DNA of 64,000 bases from Isoetes taiwanensis (GCA_021234155.1 JAJEKV010000034.1:10444697-10508696), one strand, 5' to 3'; shown: positions 22,880-35,007, counted from the stretch's first letter. The notes: generated from the sequence alone by a model not told the origin. Numbers and translations: made by a program.

Positions 22880-25230
22880 GGCCCTCTGGCCCTTAGCTAA
22901 TGGGAAGGCAGCAGATTTAGATGGCATGCGGCGAGCTTCGAAATGGGCTGGGCCTCCACCGGTGCCCTGTTCTCCACGGCATTGTTCAATAAAGCATTGC
23001 GAGAAGGCTTCCCACGCATAATGGACCACTAGTAGAGTAGTGCCCATATACAAAGCGGGGGACCCTCAATGTCCGGCCAACTACCGTACTATTATGGTCA
23101 GCTCTCTCTTTGCAAAACTGTTGGCTGGCATCCTTGAGCAGCGGCTGACAATATGGGCAGAGGAAACGGAGGTGCGAGCCCTTACACGTGGGTTTTCGCC
23201 CGGACATTCCACCATTGATCATATCTTCACTCTGCGCACATTGATTGAAGATAGCGAGGGAATCGCGCGTGAGAACTCGTCTTGTTGTTTCGTGGATTTT
23301 GCAAAGGCATTCGACCACGGTACCCGCAATAAGCTATGGGACAGATTGCAAAGCGGCCGGGGACCCCCGGACTTGCGAGAATGCGTTATATAGGTATGTA
23401 CGAGGCATGCTCGGGCCGTATCACATCAGCAAAGACTGTACCGGTGACCCGGTAGCATTGGAGTGCGTCAGGGTTGCCCCCTCTCCCCCACACTCTTTGG
23501 CCTGTACATTGATCAGTTGGAAGCTTGGCTCTCTGAGCATGGAGGTGCGGGCGCACATATCATGCACCACACAATCCGGCAACTCATATATGCTGACGAT
23601 GTCAACCTCATGGCCTATACTCCAGAGGACATGCAACGTCACCTGGATGCTCTTGACACTTTTTGCCAATTCACTGGCATGCAAGTTAACTTGGCCAAAA
23701 CTAGGGTGCTGCTAGTTGCATCATCCCGTCAGCCAAGGCTTCCCACATTCACTTACCAGGGGCAAGAGGTAGAGGTGGCTCCGACCTACAAGTACTTGGG
23801 GATTGAGTTCTCAACTACCACCCATTGGGATGCGGCTATCAGGTTGCGGGTCACTGCGGGTTGGAAAGCACTATATGCCATGCAGAACAACAGCCACAAG
23901 GCAGAGTTGTATGCCTGGGGCCCGGGGGATGCACTTAGTAATAAAAGGGTATGGACATCTGCGTTCGAAGAGTGCCCAAAAACATCCCTAGTATACTGAT
24001 CTGTGCAAGCTAATTTAACCCCTAAAGTATATATTTTGCCCCAGATAATGGCAAAAAAACCCCCTAATGGTAAGTATACAAATACTAAATGGTAAAAAAA
24101 ACCCCCCTTTCTTGCATGCACATGTCCCGTACTGCAAAGAATACTGAATCCCCCGGGGCCTGGGGTCACCAGTCACATTTGTTTCGGGCCTTGGTTGAGC
24201 CGGCCCTTTTGTATGGGGCAGAAGTTTGGGGTCCAGTGATATCCCTCAACACCTGGAATGACCTCGAGCAGGTGCAGAAGGCCTTCTTGGCACGGGCCCC
24301 GGGGTGAAGTCCACAGTTCCGCACTGAGATCCTACTCGGGAGACAAGATTTCTACCCCTTCAACGGGCCGCATTGGAACGCCATATCGTTTACTTCCAAA
24401 AGGTGGTCGCTATGGCTGATACACGCTGCCCCCGCCTTGCTTTGGCCACGGCAATGGGTCCCTTAACGCCTGAAATCCTGGCTGGAAAGACAAGCGGTGC
24501 TCGGTGGTTCTCACTTATTTGGGGTGTCTGAGGCAAACATGATGTGTCCAGTCGGGACAAAGAAAGATCGCGAGGCACTTAAACTATACCTTGATGCTAC
24601 TTTCCTTTCGCAGGTGGGATGCGAGGCTCGACACATGTTAAGCGGGCACACTATCGCCAGCAAGTCAATCCTAGGCTCACAAGAGGCCCACACCCATTTG
24701 TGTACACCCGGCTACCCATGAAGAAACGCAGCTTATAGCTTCCATTCGCGGGGGCACATCGCCTCCGCATTGAAACAGGCGTTGGGCTCGTGAAGCACGG
24801 GGAGCAAAGGCTTTTGCAGTGTTGCCACCCGGGCGCAATTGAGGATGAATGTCATGCCCTCCGGACACTGCCCAAAGATTTGCCCATATCCAGAGCGATA
24901 TGTTCGACATTACTAGTGCCCGGCCGGCCGTTGCATCGGTTATTGGCTACGGCGTCGGTGGGTTTGTTGGGGTCATACCTCCGGGAGGTTATGGATGCAC
25001 GGACTCGTTTGTGTCCACGGGGACGACATTGAACCGCCCTATGCAATTTATGAAGTGTGCCGGCCGGGCTTATTACTGCTAAGGTTTTTCCCTCGAAAAC
25101 CCTTCGGGGCGGGGGTTTTTTAATCCTGTCAGTAATATGCTTGCTGCTCTCTTTTTTGTTTGGGTCCCATAGGCCAATTGGTCTCCGTGGACGCTAAAAA
25201 CCTATTCTATTCTATTCTATTCTATTCCAA
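22880..25230 (+). pseudogene. Non-L1 LINE reverse transcriptase, decayed
   Basis: Fragments in shifting frames give, in order: PLANGKAADLDGMR, VVPIYKAGDPQCPANYRTI, CCFVDFAKAFD (motif A), GCPLSPTLFGLYID (motif B), YADDVNLMAYTPEDM (motif C), VNLAKT and YKYLGIEFS, then a C-terminal region through 25080. At least three frameshifts and several stops break it. At about 24000-24110 a segment without homology interrupts the coding, and FEECPKTSLVY ends there. The 3' end is GGGCGGGGGTTTTTTAATCC (25110-25130) followed by a (TTCTA)n tail at 25200-25227. A microsatellite tail rather than poly(A), and the RT wording, set it apart from the L1 elements here. Confidence 0.85.
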
Positions 25231-25439
25231 AACCAGGTTTGTTTTTCATTAAATTTTTTATAGACTAGAACTAGATGGATAAGTTTGGAAACTTGAATTT
25301 CTGCGTCCACACTATTGCATTCTTATTTATTATGAACTAGTATGGTTACTCTTCTATGTCAGTCTTTGAAAACTCGAGTATGGTTTTATACAAAAGTTCG
25401 GCATTTGAATATTTTCTCTATACGTTGGTGCAGAATCAG

Positions 25440-26170
25440 AAATTAAAGCTGGCATGGCCGAAGCACTAAAGTCCATGCCCGGTATACGCTTAACTTCTAC
25501 AACTGCCTTTACATATTCACAATCTTTCTTATCCATATCTGAACAAGATGGGGAACGACTTTATTACTTGAAAAAGTCTTCTTGGATCCTTTTAAACTCC
25601 TTTCATGAATTAGAAACTCAAGTGTTTGATGAAATGCAGAAATTATGGGGACCAAGGTTTGTTCCTGTTGGACCGATGTTTCAGGTTGCTAGTCGCACTC
25701 AGTTGTCATCTAAGAAAGAAAATGTCGAGTGCCTCAAATGGCTGGATAGCTGTCCTCCAAATTCTGTGCTTTACATCTCCTTTGGTAGTAGAGCAGTACT
25801 GTTACTGGAAGATGTTACTGCATTGGCTAGGGGCTTAATACTTAGCAGGCAGCCATTTTTATGGTGATGAGAGCTGGCTCTGTTGCTGGAGAATTTTCTG
25901 AATTCCAACAAACATTTAGAAGTGACGAGACTAGGCCGCATCGCGGCTTGGGTGCCCCAGCAGTTGGTCTTAGGCCATGCTTCTATTGGTGGCTTTCTAA
26001 CTCATTGCGGTTGGGGTTCTGTTATGGAGAGCATTTATAGTGGCTTACCAACGATTGGATGGCCGTTTGAAGTGGACCAGAGTACTAACTGCAAGATTAT
26101 TGTTGAAGATAGAAATATAGGCGTAACGTTCTCAAAGGAAAAAATAACTGAAGAGAAGGTTCACATCTAG
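25440..26170 (+). pseudogene. UDP-glycosyltransferase (UGT) pseudogene
   Basis: Family 1 glycosyltransferase C-terminal half: SSWILLNSFHELE, GPRFVPVGPMF, ECLKWLDSCPPNSVLYISFG, RQPFLW and the PSPG donor-binding box beginning WVPQQLVLGHASIGGFLTHC and containing HCGWGSVMES and GWPFEVDQSTN. Such enzymes transfer sugar from UDP-sugars to small acceptors in the cytosol. The N-terminal acceptor-binding half is missing. A one-base deletion after FLW and a second frameshift before the PSPG box break the frame. The preceding LINE tail at 25227 lies about 200 bp upstream and may mark the break point. Confidence 0.9.
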
Positions 26171-26464
26171 AGGAAAGGTTGCCACGAATAATGTGTGTTA
26201 CTATTACGTGATATACCTAATGTTGCCAATACATCTTCGGTCTTTATTGGTTAAGCTATCTCATCGTGCAGGAGCTCTTTTGAAAATGTTTGGCAGGATA
26301 TTTCATTATGTTTGTTGTGTCTGGAAAATTTGTTGGAGCCTATAAATTATGCAATTTTAAATATATGGTTTGCAATAACACATCATCCATTTTGTACTTT
26401 TATTTTATTTTTATTTTTATTTTTTTGTTTACCTCAGAGTTTATCTATGTTTGTTTCTTTTGGG

Positions 26465-26885
26465 GCCCGAAGGGCCGAAACTTTTTTCTAATATAACAAC
26501 CAACATAACTACTATTAACATTAATTAACACAAACCATTACATTAAACATGTTTAAAATTAAATTCCCCCTTAAACCCCCTTTTGTTTGGGTGCATATTC
26601 ACAGGGGGGTGACGTAGGGCAGCGAGAGCCCCTGTAATTATGTTTTGCACGTATAAAATCAACACCATATAGTACATTGCCTGAAATCTTATAGTATTTT
26701 GCAAATCTTGTTATACAGTATAACAAATTCTATACATCCATACCCCACAAACGAGGAACTTTGTGTACGGTGTAGATTAAGGAATAATGGGTGAATATGC
26801 CTATCCAACAGCTCTCGTTGCCCGGAGTCACCCCCCGTGTGAATATGCACCCAAACAAAAGGGGGTTTAAGGGGGTTTAGGATCT
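26465..26885. mobile_element. Foldback MITE (GGGTGCATATTCAC family), copy 1
   Basis: Arms at about 26571-26632 and 26808-26876 are inverted copies (CCCCCTTTTGTTTGGGTGCA against its complement), each continuing into CGGGCAACGAGAGC-type sequence. The family recurs at 45080-45505, where the left flank (AACACAAACCATTA) also matches. No coding capacity. Confidence 0.75.
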
Positions 26886-27080
26886 GTTGGTTCTAAAATA
26901 CATTTGATAACTTCTCAAAGTTACATTATGGTTGTTCCAATTGGGTCTACTCGAAACTCAGCAGAAAGAACGTTGGTGCTTATGGGCAAAACTTTCTCTG
27001 ACACCACCTGCAAAGAGAAGGAAAACATATTAAATGAGAGGAGCACAAATGCCATGCTACCAAGAAGCCCATACAGAAAT

Positions 27081-27635
27081 GTACGCAGAATGTCTTTTGA
27101 AGTCCTCCATTGCTTCCTCTGGATATCCAAATGAGAGTCATTAGTAATTAAGCTACAGCCTACTTCTCTGGATGCCCAAACGACAGTCATTGGTACATTA
27201 AGCTACAGCAAGAAAGTCCATTTACTTCTACAAATATAAGCTTCTTCATTGAAATCCACAGAGTTGGTTTGAGCCTAGTTTCCCTCTGGTTGGTACAACA
27301 CATGAATAGAAGACCACATTTGGCAGATCTATTTTCTAGATCCACAAAGTACAGAAATGTACGCAGAATGTCTTTTGAAGTCCTCCATTGCTTCCTCTGG
27401 ATATCCAAATGAGAGTCATTAGTATATTAAGCTACAGCCTACTTCTCCGGATGCCCAAACGACAGTCATTGGTACATTAAGCTACAGCAAGAAAGTCCAT
27501 TTACTTCTACAAATATAAGCTTCTTCATTGAAATCCACAGAGTTGGTTTGAGCCTAGTTTCCCTCTGGTTGGTACAACACATGAATAGAAGACCACATTT
27601 GGCAGATCTATTTTCTAGATCCACAAAGTATCTAG
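27081..27635. repeat. 278-bp tandem duplication
   Basis: The segment from GTACGCAGAATGTC to CTAGATCCACAAAGTA occurs twice, at 27081 and 27359, nearly identical. A partial third copy (ACACATGAATAGAAGACC to CAAATACCTCTCT) lies at about 28125-28240. The duplicated block includes a possible CTP synthase exon. Confidence 0.85.
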
Positions 27636-28063
27636 ATAGAGTTTGAGAAACCAACTCATCAAGAACAAATACCTCTCTCTAAAACAACTGGTATTTCCTA
27701 CCTATACCAAACTGAAACTGTCGAAGGGCCTCCACAGAAGATATTGACTCAATATCTCCTGCCTTATCAAAATTTGTGTTTTAGTACCATCAAATATCAC
27801 CTTACCAAGACTAACACAAGCTTTCTAAGAAGGATTATTTGTATCACCAACAGTGCCACCATGTTTGATTATGCAAACACCAGCTGGTCCATCTCTTCCA
27901 TCAACTGGAGTTGATATCCGTTCCTGGATTTCATGTGATAAGGAGACTACCTGAACATTTCAAAATGAATCAGATGCTACTAAAACAGAGAAGTTAAGAC
28001 TATGAACCTGCGTGCCTAAACAGTTTTGCCAAGGCAATCTCTTCTTTCTTTGTCAAGCACAGC
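27190..28063 (-). pseudogene. CTP synthase pseudogene (internal exons)
   Basis: CTP synthase converts UTP to CTP using glutamine. On the minus strand: 28063-28016 reads AVLDKERRDCLGKTV then TAG where the family has Q; 27950-27848 reads IQERISTPVDGRDGPAGVC then GGTVG; after an 89-bp GT..AG intron (27759-27847) the frame resumes with DIESISSVEALRQFQFGIG. These match the family segment around VIDKERRGDYLGKTVQ and GGTVGDIESMPFVEALRQF. A diverged exon (CTNQRETRLKPTLWISMKKL) that could be the GEQKTKPTQHS segment lies in the duplicated block at 27180-27650. Evidence of decay: the stop, a lost glycine codon and a ruined donor after KTV. The N-terminal exons and the glutaminase domain are not found. 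Confidence 0.75.
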
Positions 28064-28249
28064 TTAGGAGCTAACTGAAAACCTTTACTCCGGTTGCTAC
28101 TAAGATAAGAATATCATAATCCAAGCAACACATGAATAGAAGACCATATTTGGCAGATCTATTTTCTAGATCCACAAAGTATCTAGATAGAGTTTGAGAA
28201 ACCAACTCATCAAGAACAAATACCTCTCTGCTTTTGCAAAACCAGTTAT

Positions 28250-30330
28250 ATTTTTCATTGCAATGGGGCCATTAAAATATATGTTCATCTGACCTCATAA
28301 TAATTCTGTTGCAGTTGAGCCAAACCCAAACCCAAATTAAAAGATAAGAATGTGCTGCTCGCATTCTAAAATCTTGAAGAGTGAAAGGATCTGCCAAGAA
28401 CGAGCATCCACTCTGTCCAAATGCAATCAAAAAGTTTATAGCAAAAAATGGAGGCATTTAGCTTGCAGACAATGATACACGCCTCAGCAAATGGAAAACA
28501 ACAACATCTAGTGGCCTGCAGCTGTAAGACCATTTAAATAGTCAAAGGGATGCAAATCGGCCTTCTTGTAGAGCAGAACCGAAAAAGGGCAGCTTGCTTT
28601 GTTTGCTCTACACGCCATATGTGCCAAGCTTAGAAACATTAATACTAAAAAGGGCATATGGAAAAAACCTGACTAGTTACGCTCCAACAAACCATGAGTG
28701 TTTTCAAATTTTCCAGCTTCTTTCCACAGAATGAATTCCCTGCTTCTTTGATGAACGATTTTGGCATAAGAGCCACGTCGAATCCAGGTCTGGTCACTGA
28801 GCAACAGGTCGGAATCTGTCCAGATTTGTTCCTTTTCTCTGCCACTCAAAGACACAAATATATTTGCATCACAATACAGAGCAATCGCAGCTCTTTAGAC
28901 AGAGGATCATAACACCAGGGTTTCAATCTCAGCTAACCGGCTCGTTAAACTACTCCACAAGAACCCCTAACTGCCAAGGAAATAGATTTTCACATGCGAG
29001 GCTTTTTCCAAGAGACGAACAAATAGGAGAAAACCATAGAAGTATGAAAGCAGCCATGGCCATGTCACTGGCCTTGTTTGCCATACCTCTGTGTTTTTGT
29101 CTCCGAAGGAAATACAATAAGAGAAAGGAGCCATGAAAGGAGCCATGGCAATGGCGCTGGCCTTCTTTGCTGTAGCTCAGCGTATCTAACTCGGACAAAA
29201 ATACAATGACGACTCCACAGAAATTGGCTATCTGTGACATGAACTAGCAAACTTAAGTTCCATTTCTGCAATTAATATGCCTGAAAAATGCCTGACGTTC
29301 ATCTATCTAACAATAAAAATGCATTAAAAAAAAATGATAAATGAAGGCTCGATTATGAAGCTTACAGCAAAAATATGAAGGGGATCAAGCATGGGAGATA
29401 TGCCCAACATCAAAAGACTTCAGAGGTTATCGCGGACTGAACCTTGCAGATGGTAAATGCAATCTGGAGGAAAACAAACATGGCGAATATAAAATATGTG
29501 CCCTTTCCCTCCTGCAACAAAGATACTGAATCAAGAAATGAAAAAGAAAAATATTGAAAATACAACACATGCCTGATGGGAGCTACATACCAATACGTGC
29601 ATTCCAATAAACCTTGCCGTAGAAGGATTTAGCTAAAAGCTACAACAACTGAGAAAATAAGTTACAATAAGGAGGGCCAAGAAGTCCGGCAGTAGGTAGG
29701 GAAAGGGCTCCAAGAAGGAGCAGATTCATGAGCTGCCTTTTTCCCATATCTGGAACATTATCTGCGCCAACTGATGCTTGGCAACTATCTTAAATCTGGA
29801 TGCATTCCTCTTCCTTGTGCTGCAAATAGATAACGGAGCAAAAGCCGATACCATAGAGCTCAAAAAGATTCCGTTTTGCGAGGCGGATATCTGCAATGAA
29901 AGATTAGGTCATGATCTTCAGCGACCTATTAGAGCCAAAACCAAGTTCAAAACCAGCACCAGGAACATTGATTATGGCTTGAAGTGGCAAACCAAAATGA
30001 AGAAAGCAAACAGAAGAAATAGAACCTGCATGAAATTGCTGCTGTTGAATGCAGAACCCAAGCTCGGCTATGGCGCCTTTAGGGCCTCCACCACCGTTAT
30101 TCCGACCCCTCTGAAACACTGTGGCAGACCAGAACTAAATCAAGGGATCTGGGAACGAAATGAAATAAGCTTTGACATCTTTTAGCATTTTAGCAGAACC
30201 TTAGTTCAAAGCTGGAAGATCAAATCCAGTGATTCCGCTACACCAAAAAATCAAACGACAAAAGCAGGAGATAGCAACTGCATTCAGAACAAAGCCGGCA
30301 TACGAGATAACTTGGAATGATACGCAGCTG
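28250..30330. other. Gene-less stretch, possible intronic sequence
   Basis: Between the CTP synthase and saccharopine-dehydrogenase-like remnants. A near-duplicate GAAAGGAGCCATG/GGCCTTCTTTGC region lies at 29050-29180. I find no further exons of either gene. Confidence 0.45.
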
Positions 30331-30334
30331 AAGA

Positions 30335-30560
30335 TTAAACCCAGCTTCGCAGGTATACTATCATAACCAGGGAACCATTTTCGAAAGCCTTGGAATGATA
30401 CGCAGCTTCCATTCTTTCCATAAACTCAGGCTCCCCGGTAATGTCCAAATAATCAATCCCTGCCTCCACACAAGCCTGAACCACAGGCTCGCCATAGAGA
30501 TACCTGTCAAACCCGAGGCTCCAAAGAGAAGGGCGCCAGAATGAATGAGACAAACGGTTA
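30335..30560 (-). pseudogene. Saccharopine-dehydrogenase-like oxidoreductase fragment
   Basis: Two overlapping minus-strand frames give LLFGASGLTG (the Rossmann glycine motif, family form ILGASGFTG) and GEPVVQACVEAGIDYLDITG then EPEFMERMEAAYHSKA. This matches the N-terminal region of the plant saccharopine-dehydrogenase-like oxidoreductase, but the segment between the glycine motif and GEPVV has collapsed and the frame shifts. It ends at a donor-like GTTATG near 30360. A dispersed repeat (30596-30735) truncates the 5' side. Confidence 0.75.
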
Positions 30561-30595
30561 GCCGGTTTCCAAACTGGCTATGCACCAACAGCGGC

Positions 30596-30735
30596 GACCT
30601 GGCATTTACACGCTATAGTAAGTTTTTAGCAGTCATATGGCATATTTCTGGCATATACTGGCATATACCTGAAATATGCCATAAACCCACACAAACGAGG
30701 GCTTGCCCCCCTAGGGGCAACCCAAAAAATGTGAA
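30596..30735. repeat. Dispersed repeat, copy 2
   Basis: Direct-orientation partner of 15224-15365, sharing GTTTTTAGCAGTCA and GCCCCCCTAGGGGCAACCC. In both cases the sequence to the left is unrelated, so the left edge is near 30596. Confidence 0.75.
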
Positions 30736-31039
30736 CAATTTCATTAGGTAACCACTTGAAGTTGCATCAACAACTAATACATAAACCGTTGCTAGTTTAT
30801 GACATGTATTCCTAATTGCTAACAAAGCACTACTTAAACCATAGTATTAGACTAAATATTTTAACCACTATAAAATACCATAATTCTAAACTGTGGTAGA
30901 AAACTCAAACAATAAATTGTAAGAATGAACCACTCAATGTAACCACTCATAGTTATTCAACATATTAACCCACAAAATAATATTATTTTATTATAGTGAT
31001 TTCATTCAAAAATTGTTGTAAAAAACTGATAACAGTTAT
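30736..31039. other. AT-rich gene-less stretch
   Basis: No feature recognised; variants of AACCACT recur. Confidence 0.4.
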
Positions 31040-31174
31040 TTTTTGGGGGCCTTGTGTCTGACCACACGAGATGATACCGCATGTGAGATCCTCCATTCTC
31101 TTTCAACCACTGAAGATGAAGTTGAAATGCATGTTGTACAAAATGTGTGTCATGACTTCTATCATCAGAAACAT

Positions 31175-31496
31175 GGGTAAAAGCATGCTACGGTGTACCA
31201 CTTTTGGAACCCTCAAAAGTACCTACACTGGGTACTTTTAAAACTGGCACTCTCTGTTTTTTCTTTCCATTAAAATCAATCGAAATTTTTTGAATTGAAG
31301 GTCAATAACATGTCAATCTATAGTATTAAAGGATAACAATACTATTAGAGACTAATATAAATGAATTAACTCTCAAACTTATTGTTTATTGCAGCATTTA
31401 TACAAGTTCCCAGTACCCAGTGCTGGGTACTTTTCTGGGTAGTTTTGCACTCCCTAAAAAGTACTTTAGATGGTACACCCTAGCATGCTTTCACCC
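31175..31496. mobile_element. 322-bp MITE
   Basis: Terminal inverted repeats of about 26 bp (GGGTAAAAGCATGCTACGGT against GGGTGAAAGCATGCTAGGGT), flanked by ACAT at 31171-31174 and 31497-31500, a possible 4-bp target duplication. A second inner inverted pair built on GTACC/GGTAC (AGTACCTACACTGGGTAC, AGTACCCAGTGCTGGGTAC) is present. It sits in an intron of the transposase-like gene. Confidence 0.85.
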
Positions 31497-31836
31497 ACAT
31501 ATAAGTGAACAGTCTTCTGCAACTTACCATTTACCTTGAAGAGAGTGATGTGTACCAAAATAGTGATCTGGTCTGCATACTAATGTTCAGACTGCACTTC
31601 TTTGAAGGGCTGCAATGTGTAATTTTCTGCAAAGTCTACTACTGATATCACAGAATCATCTCTTAGACTGTGAATGCTTCTCCTAAATTCCTTGCTCTGC
31701 CAATGAGCTGCAAAGTTGTGATGCACAAACTTTTTCATGTGATCAAACATGGCAGATAGCATGAAAGGAACACCTGTTTGCTTCTCCACCAATCGTAGTC
31801 TTCTAGAAGTGCCCTTCCTTGACTTCTCGTCCATAT

Positions 31837-33435
31837 TGTGACGTTCCAGCACAGTATACGGTCCCAGGACATATACTGTACTGCCTCGTCACGCGTACAC
31901 GCCACCCCAACTGACGTGTACGCCGACGTGTAGCCAGGCTAGTAGCCCCTAGGGGGCAACTTGCTAGGTGTGTGCATTTCTCATTAATGTGCACATGCAC
32001 ATTTATTAAGGTGCACACATTTCCATGTGGGCACATTTGGGTGCACACATTTCCATGTGGGCACATTTGGCCACCTAGCCATTAAAGGCAAGTGGGCCCA
32101 TTTCCAATTATCCCACATGCCTAAAGGGGATAATTGGAAACCCTAGCCAACCCCTTGTCTATTTAAGAAGGGAAACCCTAACTTGCCCAATTTTCGTTTC
32201 TAGGGTTTTAGAGCTCTGTTTTGGCTGCCCCAAGGGTCAAAACCGCCTCCCAGACTCTGTCTGAGAGAATTGCACCATTAGTTTCCCTTGATTCGAGCAT
32301 CTCAGCAGGATGGTCGAACTCAGGTCAGGAGGAGGAACTCAAGGATCAGGTATTTAGGCAATTTAATAGCTTAAACCATGTTTCAGTCATAGAATCAGTA
32401 GGTAATTAGCCTATTAAATTGCCCATAGCAACCCTCTAGATCTCTAGATACCAGACTCTAACTAAAACCTAACTCTATGATGTAGATTAGATTTAGTTCT
32501 TTAGTTCTTCTGTGATGTATATGGATGATGTATCTCTATGAACTCCTTGTATTGGGAAGGGGGGTAGAGACCTAAAGCTTGGTAGTAGATGCTCCTAGAT
32601 TAGCCTCTCTAGCACACTATAGATGCGGCCTGTGCACAAGAGCCACACCTGGTTGTGGGTGAAGGGGCCAGACTGGCTTATAAGGAGGTTCGTGTCCTGA
32701 CTCTTGAACGATCTGGTGTGTAAAGCCTACCGGGGATCATTGTGACTAGGTCTAATGGCTTGCCACTGCGTGTGGGCTCGGCATGGGCTCGACACTCGTG
32801 GGGTGGTGGATATGACCTTCCAGTGAGTTCAAGTCGAATATGGGCAGTGGCCCTCTAGTCACCTTGAGTCAGCATGTAGATCTCTGGAGGGAGTGATCCC
32901 TACCTGCCCCATCGGGGCTGGGGAGATGTAACCCAGTAGACGTAGCCCCTTTGGCTATGCACCCGGCGGGCTACAGTCAGGTCCCAACACTTTTCAGCCT
33001 ATTCTGCAAAGTGTGCACAGGAGGGGCGGATGGAGTGGACAACCCAATGACATGTTCTTATGCCAGCCAAATCCATTGCCATGAATTCTGTCTGCAATGA
33101 ACTCTGGAGACCCAAGCTTGTCAGTCCATCCCTGTGTCTGAGCCTTGGGTAGGATTTCCCATATGCGTTGTGCTGATCATTGTTTATGCAGATGTGATGG
33201 GCCACCCTTCGAGGTGGATATGTGATGCTCTTGTATACTGACATGTATGTTTACGCTTTCGCAGCTAGGTAGGCCTCGAGGGAGACGGGGTAAAATGACC
33301 CCTTCACTCTTCCCACTGGGACTCGTTACGGGTGCAGTGATTGTGGAGGGCCCTGTATCAGTATGGAGCTGGTATGGGGGATGAACTCCTGTTTGTATAC
33401 GGTGAGTGCACCGTATATGAGTAGGGGACGTCACA
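31837..33435 (+). mobile_element. Solo LTR with 5-bp target duplication
   Basis: 1599 bp starting TGTGACGTTCC and ending GGGGACGTCACA, so both ends carry the palindrome-forming TGTGACGT/ACGTCACA. It is flanked by CATAT at 31832-31836 and 33436-33440. Removing it rejoins the host frame exactly (QAYCYM to DEKSRKG). A TATA-like TCTATTTAAG at about 32157 suggests plus-strand orientation. No gag-pol is present, as expected after LTR-LTR recombination. The tandem GTGCACACATTTCCATGTGG at 32010-32070 is a local duplication. Confidence 0.9.
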
Positions 33436-33885
33436 CATATAACAGTAAGCCTGCCATTTAACATCATCTTCATTATTCTGATCAGTCTCTTTTGGACATA
33501 AGGGAATCTTTTGCTTACCACATTTTTCACAATCCCCCCTTATGCACTTTAGATTGTGCCACTCTTCCTTTTCCTCTTTTTGGCAAATCATTTCTCTCCA
33601 AAGAGTGCTAACATTACAAAATGTAAGCTTTTGTGCCTGACAAACCCCATCATGTGTACCAACAGCACATACATCACAATTGCAACTGCAATTTATGTGA
33701 AACTTCAGCCTCATAGAGTTGAAAGCTTTTCTGAAATTCTCTGCTTGTTCATGCTTGACACAACAGCAAGTGTTTCTCTCCTTCAATTTCCTTATGCAAC
33801 TTGGTTTTAGGTATTCGAACATTCTAATACCAACATCTGTATCTGGATTCTCCTCCACAAACTGCTCATACAGCTCAGCCTGCAC

Positions 33886-34515
33886 ATTGCAAAAGAAAAT
33901 AGGTAAGTTGGAGAAGACTGTACATTGAATACCTTACATATCCAGTACATAAGTAAGAAATACTATGTATACCAGTACATATCAGTTGTACATGTAAAAA
34001 GATTTGATTGAATCTATACATATTCAGTACATATGTACAGTAGATTATGTATAGTATCAATTTATAACACATTTAATCCTACATCCTTACACTATGTACA
34101 TATATATCACATAATATACATGAAATACTTCCAAGAGCAAGTAGATGACCCCATAAACCTCATTTACATGTATAATACATTAAGTAAAACAGACCGAAAA
34201 GGCTACATCAAAGCAAGTAAACTAAAATTGGCAAAGGAGTTCACTTCTGGCACATTTAATCTTACATCCTTACACTATGTACATATATATCACATAATAT
34301 ACATGAAATACTTCCAAGAGCAAGTAGATGACCCCATAAACCTCATTTACATGTACAATACAACAAGCAAAACAGACCGAAAAGGCTACATCAAAGCAAG
34401 TAAACTAAGATTAGTAGAGGAGTTCACATATGTGCATGAAAATGTACATGAAAACAACAAAGAAACTGAAATGTAATAGTTTCTTTGACAAAAGCTTTAA
34501 TACCTGAGGAATGTC
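33886..34515. repeat. 182-bp tandem duplication
   Basis: CACATTTAATC(C/T)TACATCC begins at 34069 and 34251, and the two units match over about 180 bp. The unit also keeps an open plus-strand frame, so 34033-34476 looks like an ORF, but it is repeat-driven. Left of it, GTACAT/ATGTAC words are enriched (33940-34060). Confidence 0.8.
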
Positions 34516-35005
34516 TGTTGGAATTACATGCCTAAGTGGTGGCATTTTGGCTCAAATGACACCTGGTTAGCGCTTGCATATAGGTTTTGCATGGAAGAAA
34601 ATGATAAAAAAGGGCAAAGCAAACGAAAATGATAACAGGAATAGTACATAAGTTGTTTTTGAACAGGAAAAACGCCGACGTCGTCCTTTTGTGGGCCGAA
34701 TCTGTTGAACCTGGCATCTGCTGCCGGAACCTGTCTTGGAGCTTCTATATGCTGCCGAATTTGATGTTGGAGCAGGATAGAACAGGTGATTACTTGTAAT
34801 ATGAGGTTTTCTGTAGTAGAAGACGGTCTGTTTATCAGTTCTGTGTGGTATTGTAATCAAGTTTCCGCGGTGGAATTCTCTGTGGGTTTTGATTTGGTTT
34901 GAGCAGGAACATCCTTTGTGGATTTAAAGGAGGAGCTAAGGGAGAAGATTGTGTTTGGTTTTCTCTTGGGTTCAATTCCCAGGCTCAAAGCTTTTGATTC
35001 TAACA
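34516..35005 (+). repeat. Copia 5' LTR
   Basis: Starts TGTTGGAATT and ends GATTCTAACA, which are near-perfect inverted termini of an LTR (490 bp). It is followed by a two-base gap and the primer-binding site. I do not find the 3' LTR in the window. Confidence 0.7.
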
Positions 35006-35007
35006 TC

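Larger units (their letters stand above)
31040..33885 (-). pseudogene. DFAENY-type transposase-like gene, disrupted
   Basis: Minus-strand exon from 33885 (acceptor GTGCAG) encodes QFVEENPDTDVGIRMFEYLK, cysteine clusters CSCNCDVC and CIRGDCEKCG, and QAYCYM. It is cut by a solo LTR and continues on the other side as DEKSRKGTSRRLRLVEKQ, then VISVVDFAENYTLQPFKEVQ and SEH. The next codon is TAG where the family expects W, followed by YADQITILVHITLFK and a donor GTAAAT. A further segment at about 31150-31040 gives SHDTHFVQHAFQLHLQWLKE and VWSDTRPPK. Proteins with DFAENY...THFVQHA...WSD are widespread in eukaryotes and look like DDE-type transposases (inference); the WSDGCAGQFK form is altered here to WSDTRPPK. 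The gene is dead: solo LTR, stop and altered last acidic motif. Confidence 0.7.

Noticed and set aside
34033-34476. 147-codon frame with internal duplication
   Set aside because: Explained by the 182-bp tandem repeat; the frame is not protein-like outside it.
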